Positions 31,498 to 39,473 of a DNA stretch of 64,000 nt are shown here, in pieces. The DNA is from SB15 sp964639245 (lineage in GTDB: Bacteria; Chloroflexota; Anaerolineae; Aggregatilineales; J027), in NCBI GenBank assembly GCA_964639245.1, contig CAZXCU010000003.1, positions 124,001 through 188,000 of the forward strand, in the 5' to 3' direction. The stretch's first letter is position 1, and each line of letters begins with the position of its first letter. A program made the translations under genes and the position numbers. The notes beneath the pieces were generated by a model, which did no database searches, was not told the origin of the DNA, and worked only from the letters and a program-made list of their open reading frames with translations.

Positions 31498-31938
31498 ATG
31501 CCAATTCAAAGTGGTTGGTATGAGGTGGGACACGTCTATTATGCGGAATGTGGTGGGAACATTACGCATGAGGAAGTTCGCTATGCAACCGGGCTTTTAA
31601 AACAGTCTGTCTTGCCCTATGCACCCAAGCCGATTCATGTCATCCTTGAAGTTTCGCAGGTTAAGCGGTTTAATTTGATGCTGCGTGAATTTTCCCATGC
31701 GGTCAACGTGCTGAATGATATCCCGAAACATGGCTGGGCGGTGCTGGTGGGCAACACCAATCCGTTGATTGGTTTTGCGGTCAAAGCAGCGAGTCACCTG
31801 TATCATTTTCCGGTCTATACCTGTCCGACAGTCGAGGAGGGCTTAACTTACCTTGCCAATATGGACACCAACCTCCCCCCCTTGTTGCCCCGTCGGGGTG
31901 TGCAGTGGCATCTTCCCCACGAGCGCGAGGTCATTTAA
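31498..31938 (+). CDS. STAS/SpoIIAA-like protein B
   Basis: A 146-residue soluble protein starting MPIQSGWYEVGHVYYAECGG, with a strand IHVILEVSQV and a later HGWAVLVGNTNPLIGFAVKA. It matches the layout of the next gene and of 19149-19610, so they are members of one STAS-like family. The stop and the next start share one base (TAATG), so the two are translated together and may form a heterodimer. AAGGGGAA lies before the ATG and a TATAAT at about 31377 may be its -10. Function unknown. Confidence 0.68.
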   Translation: MPIQSGWYEVGHVYYAECGGNITHEEVRYATGLLKQSVLPYAPKPIHVILEVSQVKRFNLMLREFSHAVNVLNDIPKHGWAVLVGNTNPLIGFAVKAASHLYHFPVYTCPTVEEGLTYLANMDTNLPPLLPRRGVQWHLPHEREVI

Positions 31939-32339
31939 TGTCGGTTAGCGGGGGATGGAAAATTCCGGGCCGTGTTTTTTATTTTAAATTCATCGGCCGG
32001 GTGACCGAATATGATGTTCGCAGCGCGATTGCCATGTCCAAACGCGGTCTGGAAGAAGTTCCCCCCACCGGTCTTACACACAGCATCACGGATGTGAGCG
32101 AAGTCAGCCAATATGACCTGAAACTGCTGCAACTGAGAAATGCCCTGTCTGGATTAGAAAATATGCGGGCAACGGGCTATGCGGTCATTGTCGGGTCGCC
32201 CAACAGCCTCATCAAATTTGCCATTACAGTAGCCAGCCAGCTTTTTGGGTTTCGCTTGCATATGAGTTTAACGGAGGCGGAGGCATGGGCATTTTTGAAA
32301 GAACACGACTCCACCCTGCCATCGTTTCCGGTAGAATAA
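31938..32339 (+). CDS. STAS/SpoIIAA-like protein C
   Basis: The 133-residue partner of the preceding gene: SVSGGWKIPGRVFYFKFIG at the start, LTHSITDVSEV in the central strand, and TGYAVIVGSPNSLIKFAITV. Similarity to its neighbour suggests tandem duplication followed by divergence. The start ATG 31938 overlaps the upstream stop. A thioesterase gene follows after four bases, so the three genes probably share one transcript. No kinase or phosphatase partner is adjacent. Confidence 0.68.
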   Translation: MSVSGGWKIPGRVFYFKFIGRVTEYDVRSAIAMSKRGLEEVPPTGLTHSITDVSEVSQYDLKLLQLRNALSGLENMRATGYAVIVGSPNSLIKFAITVASQLFGFRLHMSLTEAEAWAFLKEHDSTLPSFPVE

Positions 32340-32343
32340 ACCC

Positions 32344-32802
32344 ATGTTGGAACCCCGAAGCCCCGATTTTGACCAGCGCGTCCGCGAGAGTTTTGCCCGT
32401 CAAGGCATGATGCAGCATATCGGCGCGAGTCTGGTGAGGGTCGAAGCCGGTTTGGTCGAAATTCATGTGCCTTATCATCCCTCTCTCACCCAGCAGCACG
32501 GATTTTTCCATGCGGGAACTATTGCTACCGCCGCCGACAGCGCCGGGGGGTACGCCGCCTTGAGCTTGATGCCTGCTGATGCGTCCGTGTTGAGTGTGGA
32601 ATTTAAAATCAATTTGATGAGTCCGGCGGATGGCGATTTGTTGATTGCGCGGGCGAAGGTGATGAAGGCGGGACGAACACTCACTGTGTGTCAGGTGGAG
32701 GTGTTCATCGTGAAAAATGAGATAGAAAAACTGTGCGCCTTGATGCAAATGACGCTCATGACCATGATGGGGATGGCGGACGATAGGGGGCGTTTCGGGT
32801 AA
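32344..32802 (+). CDS. PaaI-family hotdog thioesterase
   Basis: The 152-residue protein has the hotdog thioesterase signature QQHGFFHAGTIATAADSAGG, with the HGG-type turn and Asp65 on the central helix, followed by SVEFKINLMSPADGD and RTLTVCQVEVF. PaaI-type enzymes hydrolyse acyl- or phenylacetyl-CoA esters in the cytoplasm. The actual acyl group is unknown. It is the last gene of the STAS-like transcript. Its stop codon lies at the very edge of the second MITE-like copy. Confidence 0.85.
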   Translation: MLEPRSPDFDQRVRESFARQGMMQHIGASLVRVEAGLVEIHVPYHPSLTQQHGFFHAGTIATAADSAGGYAALSLMPADASVLSVEFKINLMSPADGDLLIARAKVMKAGRTLTVCQVEVFIVKNEIEKLCALMQMTLMTMMGMADDRGRFG

Positions 32803-32936
32803 CGCTGGCCTTATGCACATTAACTTTTAAATAGGGATAGTGACGCACCCCTGCAAGGGATTGAGGGCGGGTCACAGACCACGCCCCTACATTTGGCTAT
32901 CCGTGCTAAATTGTTAAACAGCCTTAGGCCCGTGTT
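32801..32936. mobile_element. MITE-like element, copy 2
   Basis: About 136 bp matching 11215-11370: left end AACGCTGGCCTTATGCACAT, right end AAACAGCCTTAGGCC, and between them a REP unit (GGGCGGGTCACAGACCACGC) and the shared word CATTTGGCTATCCGTGC. The left GGGTGGGTC hairpin of copy 1 is deleted here. The imperfect terminal inverted repeats are retained. It abuts the thioesterase stop codon. Confidence 0.75.
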
Positions 32937-32990
32937 GGCTCTTTTTCCCACACCGCCCTCAAGGATGGCGTTGATAAGCGTGAATGTGTC

Positions 32991-33686
32991 TTATTGACTG
33001 CCCGCCAACGCCCCAGCCAGCGCAAAAATACAGCACGCGAACAACCCGCAGATAAAGATAATCGGTACAAACGCGGTGAGGATGGCCTGACCCCACCCAA
33101 AGCGATGCACCGTTTTGATGGCAATAATTTGCAGCACAAAGGCATAAAAACCCGTGAAAAGAACTAGCAAATTGACAATCGGGATGCCACCCAGCACGCC
33201 ATTAATAATGGTCATCGGTGCGGTATAGGTCGACATGGCGTACACCATATCTTGATATTCCCCTGTCCCGCCCAATGCTCGCGCAATCAGGTTCAGGATG
33301 AAGGAAATAATCACGAAAAAAATAAGTGCGCCAACGACTGCTAGCGGGATACCGCAAATCACCCCGAAGATGAGATTCAGCGCCGGGCTGACCTCCGTAG
33401 TATTCTCGAAATTCTGTGAATTTGTTCCATTAAATATTAAAAGTGTATTTGTCCCAAAGATCGATTGAAAAATAAAACTCAAAATCAGTTGAATAACCGC
33501 GCCGACGGCAGAGGAAACAGCAATCCATATATACGCACGGTTGGGGGAAACCTGCGGATCGCCGAGTAAATATTCAAAGGTTTCCACCGAGGGGCGTGTG
33601 ACTGCTTGTGTCCAGACCTCCTGCCAAGTCAGGGGTTCGGTCATCTGCGGGGCTTGCTGGTAATTAAAATTATCAAATGAATCCAT
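32991..33686 (-). CDS. Yip1-domain membrane protein
   Basis: A 231-residue protein with a Pro/Gln-rich N-terminus (QQAPQMTEPLTWQEVWTQAV) and five predicted membrane helices, including GALIFFVIISFILNLIARALGG and a C-terminal hydrophobic pair. TWQEVW followed by RPSVETFEYL is the typical lead-in of bacterial Yip1-domain proteins. Their role is unknown, possibly in membrane organisation. ATG 33686 is chosen because a minus-strand TATAAT lies at about 33712-33717, which would place an upstream start at 33764 before the transcript begins. Confidence 0.75.
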   Translation of the reverse strand: MDSFDNFNYQQAPQMTEPLTWQEVWTQAVTRPSVETFEYLLGDPQVSPNRAYIWIAVSSAVGAVIQLILSFIFQSIFGTNTLLIFNGTNSQNFENTTEVSPALNLIFGVICGIPLAVVGALIFFVIISFILNLIARALGGTGEYQDMVYAMSTYTAPMTIINGVLGGIPIVNLLVLFTGFYAFVLQIIAIKTVHRFGWGQAILTAFVPIIFICGLFACCIFALAGALAGSQ

Positions 33687-33757
33687 GCGGAGTATCCTAT
33701 TTTTCTCTCCATTATAACTGAATCTTTCGGTAAAGTTGGCGTTTTTGTCCTCAAAAT

Positions 33758-33787
33758 CTGACACAGAAGCATAGCCTGCACTATAAT
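33758..33787 (+). promoter_or_regulatory. Promoter of polyprenyl synthase gene
   Basis: CTGACA (33758-33763), 18 bases, TATAAT (33782-33787). Transcription would start near 33795, which supports ATG 33814 rather than 33799 as the translation start. Confidence 0.7.
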
Positions 33788-33813
33788 CGCCCTAGATAAT
33801 GATAAGGCGACCT

Positions 33814-34896
33814 ATGAGCGATTTTGCCACTCTTTTAAATGCTGTCAGCGAACGTCAGAAACACGTCAAAGCCTATTTGATGGGGCATGTTCCCCAATTT
33901 TTGCATCCACATTTGCAAGCCGCCATCACCAGCTACCTCAACGCGGGGGGAAAATCGCTGCGTCCGGGGGTGCTGATGTTTGCGTGTGGGGCAGTGGGGG
34001 GGGATGAAGCCAGCGCGATTCCCGCCGCCGCCGCCGTGGAACTCTACCACACATGGACGCTGGTACACGATGACATTATTGACCGTGATGAACTGCGGCG
34101 TGGTTCGCCCACCGTTCATGCTCAATTCCGTGATGTTGCCCGTGATGAACTCGGTTACGATTCCGCCAAAGCTGCCCATTATGGCCTGTCGATTGCGATT
34201 CTGGCGGGGGATATGCAGCAGGGCTGGTGCAATACCCTGTTGACCCATCTCTACACGGAAAATCATCTGCCCGCCGAATTGGTGCTGAATCTGAGCCGTG
34301 AATTGTTTTCGCGGGTGCAAACGACTCTCGTAGACGGCGAAGCACTGGATATTTTGTATTCCGAAATGCCGATTGAACGTCTGGCCTCCGAACAGGTGCT
34401 GGATATGCTCTGGAAAAAAACCGGGGTGCTGTATGAATTTGCAGGACGGGCAGGGGCAGCGATTGGACTGCGGCAAGCCGATATTCGCCATGCAGAGGTA
34501 GAACGAATCGCGCAGTTTACGGGCAAATGTGGCACAGCTTTTCAGATTCAGGATGATATTCTGGGCATTGTGGGGAATGAAAAACAACTCGGCAAACCCA
34601 TTGGATCGGATATTCGGGAAGGCAAACGCACCTTAATTGTACTGGGGGCGCTGCCCAAGATGACCCAATCCGAACGCGATTTTTGCCTTGGAATCTTGGG
34701 CAATCATCAGGCCAGCGAAGCGGAGATTCAGCAGGTGATTGGGCTGCTGCGTGAGGCTGGCGGGATTGACTACGCCAAACAACTGGCGCAAACCTATGTT
34801 GAGGAAGCGCTAGCCGGAGTCGAAAATTTGCCCGCCTCCGAGTCAAAAAGTTTGCTGGTTAGCTGGGCAAATTATTTGATTGACCGCGAATTTTAG
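33814..34896 (+). CDS. Polyprenyl (geranylgeranyl-type) diphosphate synthase
   Basis: The 360-residue trans-isoprenyl diphosphate synthase condenses IPP with allylic diphosphates. It has the first aspartate-rich motif in LVHDDIIDRDELRRG and the second in FQIQDDILGIVG, plus GGKSLRPG near residue 45 that binds IPP. Chain length cannot be fixed from sequence alone: the residues before the first motif (AVELYHTWTL) suggest a medium or long product for quinones, carotenoids or lipids. AAGG lies 7 bases before ATG 33814. The last 38 bases overlap the converging beta-helix gene. Confidence 0.9.
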   Translation: MSDFATLLNAVSERQKHVKAYLMGHVPQFLHPHLQAAITSYLNAGGKSLRPGVLMFACGAVGGDEASAIPAAAAVELYHTWTLVHDDIIDRDELRRGSPTVHAQFRDVARDELGYDSAKAAHYGLSIAILAGDMQQGWCNTLLTHLYTENHLPAELVLNLSRELFSRVQTTLVDGEALDILYSEMPIERLASEQVLDMLWKKTGVLYEFAGRAGAAIGLRQADIRHAEVERIAQFTGKCGTAFQIQDDILGIVGNEKQLGKPIGSDIREGKRTLIVLGALPKMTQSERDFCLGILGNHQASEAEIQQVIGLLREAGGIDYAKQLAQTYVEEALAGVENLPASESKSLLVSWANYLIDREF

Positions 34897-37795
34897 CAAT
34901 AAGATATGCCCCTGCGCTCATCAGAATCAACCCGCCAAGTAGCCAATCAAGCGGAAATTCGTTTTTTTCGCCTGTGGCAGGTAGGTTGTTGGGCAAGATG
35001 GTTACAGGGGCATTATTGCTGGTGTAAGTTGGATTGTAGCTCATTGTAGCAATATTCGGAATAACATCCCCTGCTTTGGCTTGGTCGGAAATTCTCGCTG
35101 TGAGGATGAGCTGCACCTGCTGACCGGGTGTTAGGGCAATTCCAGAAACTGTGAGATTATTCCCATCCCAAGTAGTTGTGCCTGTCGTGGTGGATACCAA
35201 TGTCAATGCCTCAAGGCGGGGATCAAACCTATCGCGGATGGTCGCATTTTGAATGGGTTTGTCGGTTGGATTGCCGAACGTGATGGTGTAGGTTACAGTT
35301 TCGCCAATTTGCGCCAACGATTTATCCACCGTTTTGATAATGAAATCGCTGGCAATCGGTTGTGTGACCGGGATGAATTGAGCAATCTCATTGGCGGTTT
35401 GGGGTTGGCTGCTCCCCGTTCCGCTTGGAGGGATACCGGCTGCTGCAATGGTAAAAGTCATCACAAAATCGGCTGTCATGGTATCTATCACCCCATCTTG
35501 GTCAGCCACTTGTGCGCCAAAGATGGTCAGGGTACAGGTTTCGCCAGCGACAAAATCGACATCAGGATCAAGCGTATAAGTTGCGCCTGTGCCAATCAAA
35601 TTAAAGGATAAACCCGCGCCACTGGTCGTGCAGGTGAGGTCAAACGGCGATGTGCCAAGGGTGACGGACTCACTAAAATCCGCTTGAATTAAGGTGGATG
35701 GTACTACATTGGTCGCCCCGTTGACAGGATTAACCCCGGCTACGAACGGTGGGTTATCCGGCTGGACGTTGATTTGTACACGGGTATTGCCCTGACACGC
35801 CCCCCGAATATCACACGACACATAATAAAATTCATCTGTTCCGGTAAAATTGGTATGCGGAATGTAATTAAATGACCCATCCTCATTTAAGGTGACAAAT
35901 CCATTGGTGGGTGGAATCACAGGATAAGCAAAAAGCTGTTCATTTTCTACATCGCTATCATTCGACAGCACCCCCGCAGCCGTTACTGTGAGTGGGGTGT
36001 TGGGAAGAACTGTATAAACGCCATCCTCAGTTCCAATGGGGTCATTGTTATACACAGCGGGTGGGATTGCACCCATTTCTACCGCGCCAATATCGCATTG
36101 GTCAGCCCCACGCGGAGCGCCACGCTGGTCAGTGGTGGGGCAAGCATAGGTGCTGCTGCCGGGTGTAGCCGGGTTGCCGCTATTGATTGGGGGTGTGTCA
36201 CTAATGGTATGAGTTTGGGTCGGCCCGCCATTGTTCGCTAGCGAACCAAGAGTGGTTGAAATTCCAGTGATGTCCGTTGGAGCATTAAAATTACACCCAG
36301 TATTATCGCTTACCATATTATAGCCCTGAGAAGTAATCCCAAGAAACCAACTTGTATAACAATCTGGGCTGTGTCCACCACCAATGATATTATTAGACAA
36401 AAGATTGTTTGCAAACGTTACAGTATGATTTGAATATATACCTCCGCCAACGCCTGTTTGATTAATTCGATTATTTATAATAGTGCTGTTAGTTATAATT
36501 CCAGAACTTACATTAATACCGCCTCCATCAACAGCCCAAGGAATTGGTGCAGTGTTTCTAATCTCATTCTGGCTTACTGTACTATTTGTCATTTGAAGTT
36601 GTCCCGCATAGATACCTCCTCCACAGCAGCTCCCAGAAATATTAAAGTATCTTAGTTCAAGTATATTATTAGAAATGGTGCTTTTGTTAATGCTAAGATT
36701 CACTCCATAGGAAAAAATTCCAGCTCCAAAGGAGCTACTAGCATTTATAGTTGTTTGACCAGAGCGAGCAATATTTCCTATGATTTGGCTATCAACTATA
36801 TTTAAATTGTTAGTTGAAGTGATATAGACCCCACCACCCTCAGAACGATTAATACCTTGTGCCAAATTGTCTCTAAATTCACTGTTTACAACGTCAATGG
36901 TGCCGCTAGACCTGAAAGCAACCCCACCCCCATCTGCATTTCTGTTGGATGCGATTATACGGTTAGAACTAATACTGGAAGAACGTATATATGCTTGTAC
37001 TCCTCCTGCATACATACCGCCACCCATGCCCCCTGATGCTTCTATAAGGTTATTACTAATTATAGAGTCAGTTATTATAAGACGATATCTAGGAGAACCA
37101 AAACCAGGAATACCCGCAAAAACCCCGCCTCCAACGCCTGCATTAGTACCTTTTATCACATTGAATTCTACTTGAGAACTTATAAGCGCTAGTTGTCCAT
37201 CACGGCTTCTTATCCCGCCTCCAAATCCGTTTGTTCCATCAACGGTGTTATGAGACACTACACTATCTACAATTGTGATTATTGCCCAATCTCCGTATAT
37301 GCCCCCCCCTTCTAATATTGATGTATTTCCATTGGCTAAATCCCCACCAATAATTGAACGAGTAACAGTTAATTTTCCAATTTTAAAAGTAGGGACAAAC
37401 CCAGAATCAACATGGATTGCGCCTCCGGTTTGAGCATATCCTCCCGCTAAGGTAATATTATCAATCCATAATTCACTTCCCGGTGCAACATGAAAAATAC
37501 GGAATTGTGTTGCACTTGTGCGACGAAGTGTAAAACCTTGCCCCAAAACTATAAGAGGATGAATAATTGAAGGCAGACCATTATTACCATCTGCCACAAA
37601 CGGGGTGGTTGTATTCAAGTTGATGTCATTTGCCAGCGTAATCGTATCCGGTTCAGGGGTGGCATTGGCGGCTTGGATTGCAGCCACAAGACTGGCTTCA
37701 TCATTGACGGTGAACGTAGCAGCATACGTTCTTGGGGTGGGCATGAAGGGTATGCAAAAAACCATCAACAGCAGCAATGAAAGTGCTTTTTTCAC
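34859..37795 (-). CDS. Large beta-helix surface protein with LPATG-type C-terminal anchor
   Basis: A 978-residue secreted protein. After a signal peptide (1-25) there is a long right-handed beta-helix of parallel repeats rich in GGGI and NNTI turns (about 30-540) that ends in a choice-of-anchor segment (DQRGAPRGADQCDIGAVEMG). Then come a cadherin/Big-like domain (about 575-665), a Big_5-like domain (about 670-775) and a DUF11 domain (about 805-920). The tail reads LPATGEKNEF, a hydrophobic helix and a short basic end, which is the layout of a sortase sorting signal. It is probably an adhesin or wall protein. No sortase gene is in the window. Its stop end overlaps the polyprenyl synthase gene. 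Confidence 0.88.
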   Translation of the reverse strand: MKKALSLLLLMVFCIPFMPTPRTYAATFTVNDEASLVAAIQAANATPEPDTITLANDINLNTTTPFVADGNNGLPSIIHPLIVLGQGFTLRRTSATQFRIFHVAPGSELWIDNITLAGGYAQTGGAIHVDSGFVPTFKIGKLTVTRSIIGGDLANGNTSILEGGGIYGDWAIITIVDSVVSHNTVDGTNGFGGGIRSRDGQLALISSQVEFNVIKGTNAGVGGGVFAGIPGFGSPRYRLIITDSIISNNLIEASGGMGGGMYAGGVQAYIRSSSISSNRIIASNRNADGGGVAFRSSGTIDVVNSEFRDNLAQGINRSEGGGVYITSTNNLNIVDSQIIGNIARSGQTTINASSSFGAGIFSYGVNLSINKSTISNNILELRYFNISGSCCGGGIYAGQLQMTNSTVSQNEIRNTAPIPWAVDGGGINVSSGIITNSTIINNRINQTGVGGGIYSNHTVTFANNLLSNNIIGGGHSPDCYTSWFLGITSQGYNMVSDNTGCNFNAPTDITGISTTLGSLANNGGPTQTHTISDTPPINSGNPATPGSSTYACPTTDQRGAPRGADQCDIGAVEMGAIPPAVYNNDPIGTEDGVYTVLPNTPLTVTAAGVLSNDSDVENEQLFAYPVIPPTNGFVTLNEDGSFNYIPHTNFTGTDEFYYVSCDIRGACQGNTRVQINVQPDNPPFVAGVNPVNGATNVVPSTLIQADFSESVTLGTSPFDLTCTTSGAGLSFNLIGTGATYTLDPDVDFVAGETCTLTIFGAQVADQDGVIDTMTADFVMTFTIAAAGIPPSGTGSSQPQTANEIAQFIPVTQPIASDFIIKTVDKSLAQIGETVTYTITFGNPTDKPIQNATIRDRFDPRLEALTLVSTTTGTTTWDGNNLTVSGIALTPGQQVQLILTARISDQAKAGDVIPNIATMSYNPTYTSNNAPVTILPNNLPATGEKNEFPLDWLLGGLILMSAGAYLIAKIRGQSNNLPS

Positions 37796-37977
37796 AAAAT
37801 CACCTATGGTAACGCTAACTCTATTACTATATCGTCAATCCATAGAGAAAACAATAATAAATTCCGTTAAGAAAATTTAACATCTTAATGCTCAATAAAT
37901 GCGGCTCTCTTGCTTGCTAAAAAAGAATCTGGAAGTTGCGCGGGCATTTTAAAATCTACGTACTTTCCCGTAGCAAA

Positions 37978-38105
37978 TATCCGTCTTTTGACGGATAGAC
38001 AGGCCAACATGTTTCGCGTATCGTAAGCATATAGGTCATGCGGGGCGCATGACCACCTCGAACCATCAAAATTTCCTCTCTCGGCTCACCCGGTGAGTCG
38101 AGGGG
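37978..38105. other. Cluster of perfect palindromes upstream of beta-helix gene 38150-39400
   Basis: Three exact inverted repeats within 130 bases: TATCCGTC-TTTT-GACGGATA (37978-37997), GGTCATGCG-GGG-CGCATGACC (38034-38054) and CTCACC-C-GGTGAG nested inside CCTCGA...TCGAGG (about 38056-38105). There are no T-runs and no gene. A TATAAT at 38115-38120 follows, probably the -10 of the next gene. The rest of 37796-38149 shows only the promoter side of the large surface protein gene. Confidence 0.6.
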
Positions 38106-38149
38106 GGTGCAGGGTATAATCTCCCCCAAATTAAAGGAAAATTGCATCC

Positions 38150-39400
38150 ATGAAAATTCTGCTCAGCCTGTGCTTGCTGTTCACGGCGTTTTTGCCTATC
38201 CCGTTCGCGCACGCCCAACCCTTCGACACTTGCACGGAATCCGGTGTGGATGAAGCCATTCGGCGGGGGGGAACGACTGTTTTTGACTGTCCCGCCCCTA
38301 TTTACCTGTACTTTAGCAAAAGCATTACGCAAGATGTCACGCTGGTTGGGGTGGGGGATGGGGTCATTTTGGACGGACAGGATGAGGTCGCCACGCAATT
38401 TCTGGTGTCCGAAGGGGCGACCCTTTCATTGCACAACGTTCAACTCGTGAACAGCCAAAATATCGGGGTGCGGGTGCGGGCAGACAGTACCCTTCACGTG
38501 GCGGATTCACGATTTGCATGGCATGGCAGCCCGGAGCGTTCCAGCGCGGCAATTTATAATGAAGGCGGCAGAGTCTATGTGGACAATTCGGTGTTTGAAC
38601 GCACCGAAAATGATGCCGCTATTGTGAATGAGCAAGATAGCAGCCTAGAAATTAGCGGCAGCACCTTCCGCTTGAACACCGCCCGCAGCGTAACCGCAAC
38701 CGCGATTCGCAACGCGGGAACAGCGCTGATACAGGGAAGTTATTTTTATGATAACTGGGCAACCGAGTCGCGGGCGGCGGCGGTGGCGAATTTTGGCGAT
38801 TTAACCGTCATCAGCAGCCATTTTTACAACAATGATGCCGGCATTTTTAATGCTGCCGATGCTACCGCCGCTGTGGTGGATAGTTCGCTGACGAATAACA
38901 CCCGCGATACCGACGGACGCGGCATTCTTAACGAAGGTACACTGACACTTTCGACCAGCTATGTGCAGTTTAACCCGCAGAATTGCGAAGGCGCGGTTAT
39001 TTCGGCGGGGGGAAATTTTCAATCGGATGATGCAAGCTGCGGGAATGAAATTGAGGTGAGCAGCGAACCCTACCGCACGTTTGATACGCTGGTGACGGCT
39101 TTTTCCTATCGGGAGGTGACACTGGAAAATGACCGCACCTATTCGGCTGCGCTGTCATGGGCGGTGTATGCCGCACCGATTACGGAATTTCGGGTGGTGA
39201 TTGCACCGTTGATTTATGCGAATGCACCGACAGTCATTGTGCCAACCAGCAGCGACACGCCCGAAATGAGCAGCACACGGGTGACGGGGCTGCTCTGTGG
39301 ACGGGATTATGTCGCGGTGGTCGAAGGTTTGAGCCGCGATGGGCAAACGGTGTTAGGGCGTTCCTATCCCATTGCCATCGTGACCCCTGCCTGCGGATAA
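38150..39400 (+). CDS. Secreted right-handed beta-helix protein with C-terminal Fn3-like domain
   Basis: A 416-residue protein with signal peptide (cleaved after AHA, residue 22). Residues 25-300 form a parallel beta-helix with repeating short strands and Asn-rich turns (SGSTFRLNTARSV, VVDSSLTNNTRDTD). The C-terminal 110 residues (from RTFDTLVTAFSYREV on) look like a fibronectin III-type sandwich with a closing Cys pair. There is no catalytic triad of a pectate lyase, so binding or a structural role is likely. TATAAT at 38115-38120 and AAAGGA before the ATG mark its expression signals. Confidence 0.85.
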   Translation: MKILLSLCLLFTAFLPIPFAHAQPFDTCTESGVDEAIRRGGTTVFDCPAPIYLYFSKSITQDVTLVGVGDGVILDGQDEVATQFLVSEGATLSLHNVQLVNSQNIGVRVRADSTLHVADSRFAWHGSPERSSAAIYNEGGRVYVDNSVFERTENDAAIVNEQDSSLEISGSTFRLNTARSVTATAIRNAGTALIQGSYFYDNWATESRAAAVANFGDLTVISSHFYNNDAGIFNAADATAAVVDSSLTNNTRDTDGRGILNEGTLTLSTSYVQFNPQNCEGAVISAGGNFQSDDASCGNEIEVSSEPYRTFDTLVTAFSYREVTLENDRTYSAALSWAVYAAPITEFRVVIAPLIYANAPTVIVPTSSDTPEMSSTRVTGLLCGRDYVAVVEGLSRDGQTVLGRSYPIAIVTPACG

Positions 39401-39424
39401 GGGATTCCTCTAGGGAAAATTTGT

Positions 39425-39456
39425 AAAAAAGAGAGGGTGTCAAGTAACACCCTCTT
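39425..39456 (-). terminator. Intrinsic terminator for the M3 peptidase gene
   Basis: AGAGGGTGT (39432-39440) / ACACCCTCT (39447-39455) with six A on the plus strand before it, a U-run in the minus-strand transcript. Its symmetry may also stop the converging beta-helix transcript. Confidence 0.85.
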
Positions 39457-39473
39457 AGAGAGCCACATGAAAA

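Noticed and set aside
38034..38105. tRNA gene
   Set aside because: The hairpins do not form a cloverleaf, and there is no TPsiC-like GTTCRA segment or acceptor stem of 7 bp with proper spacing.
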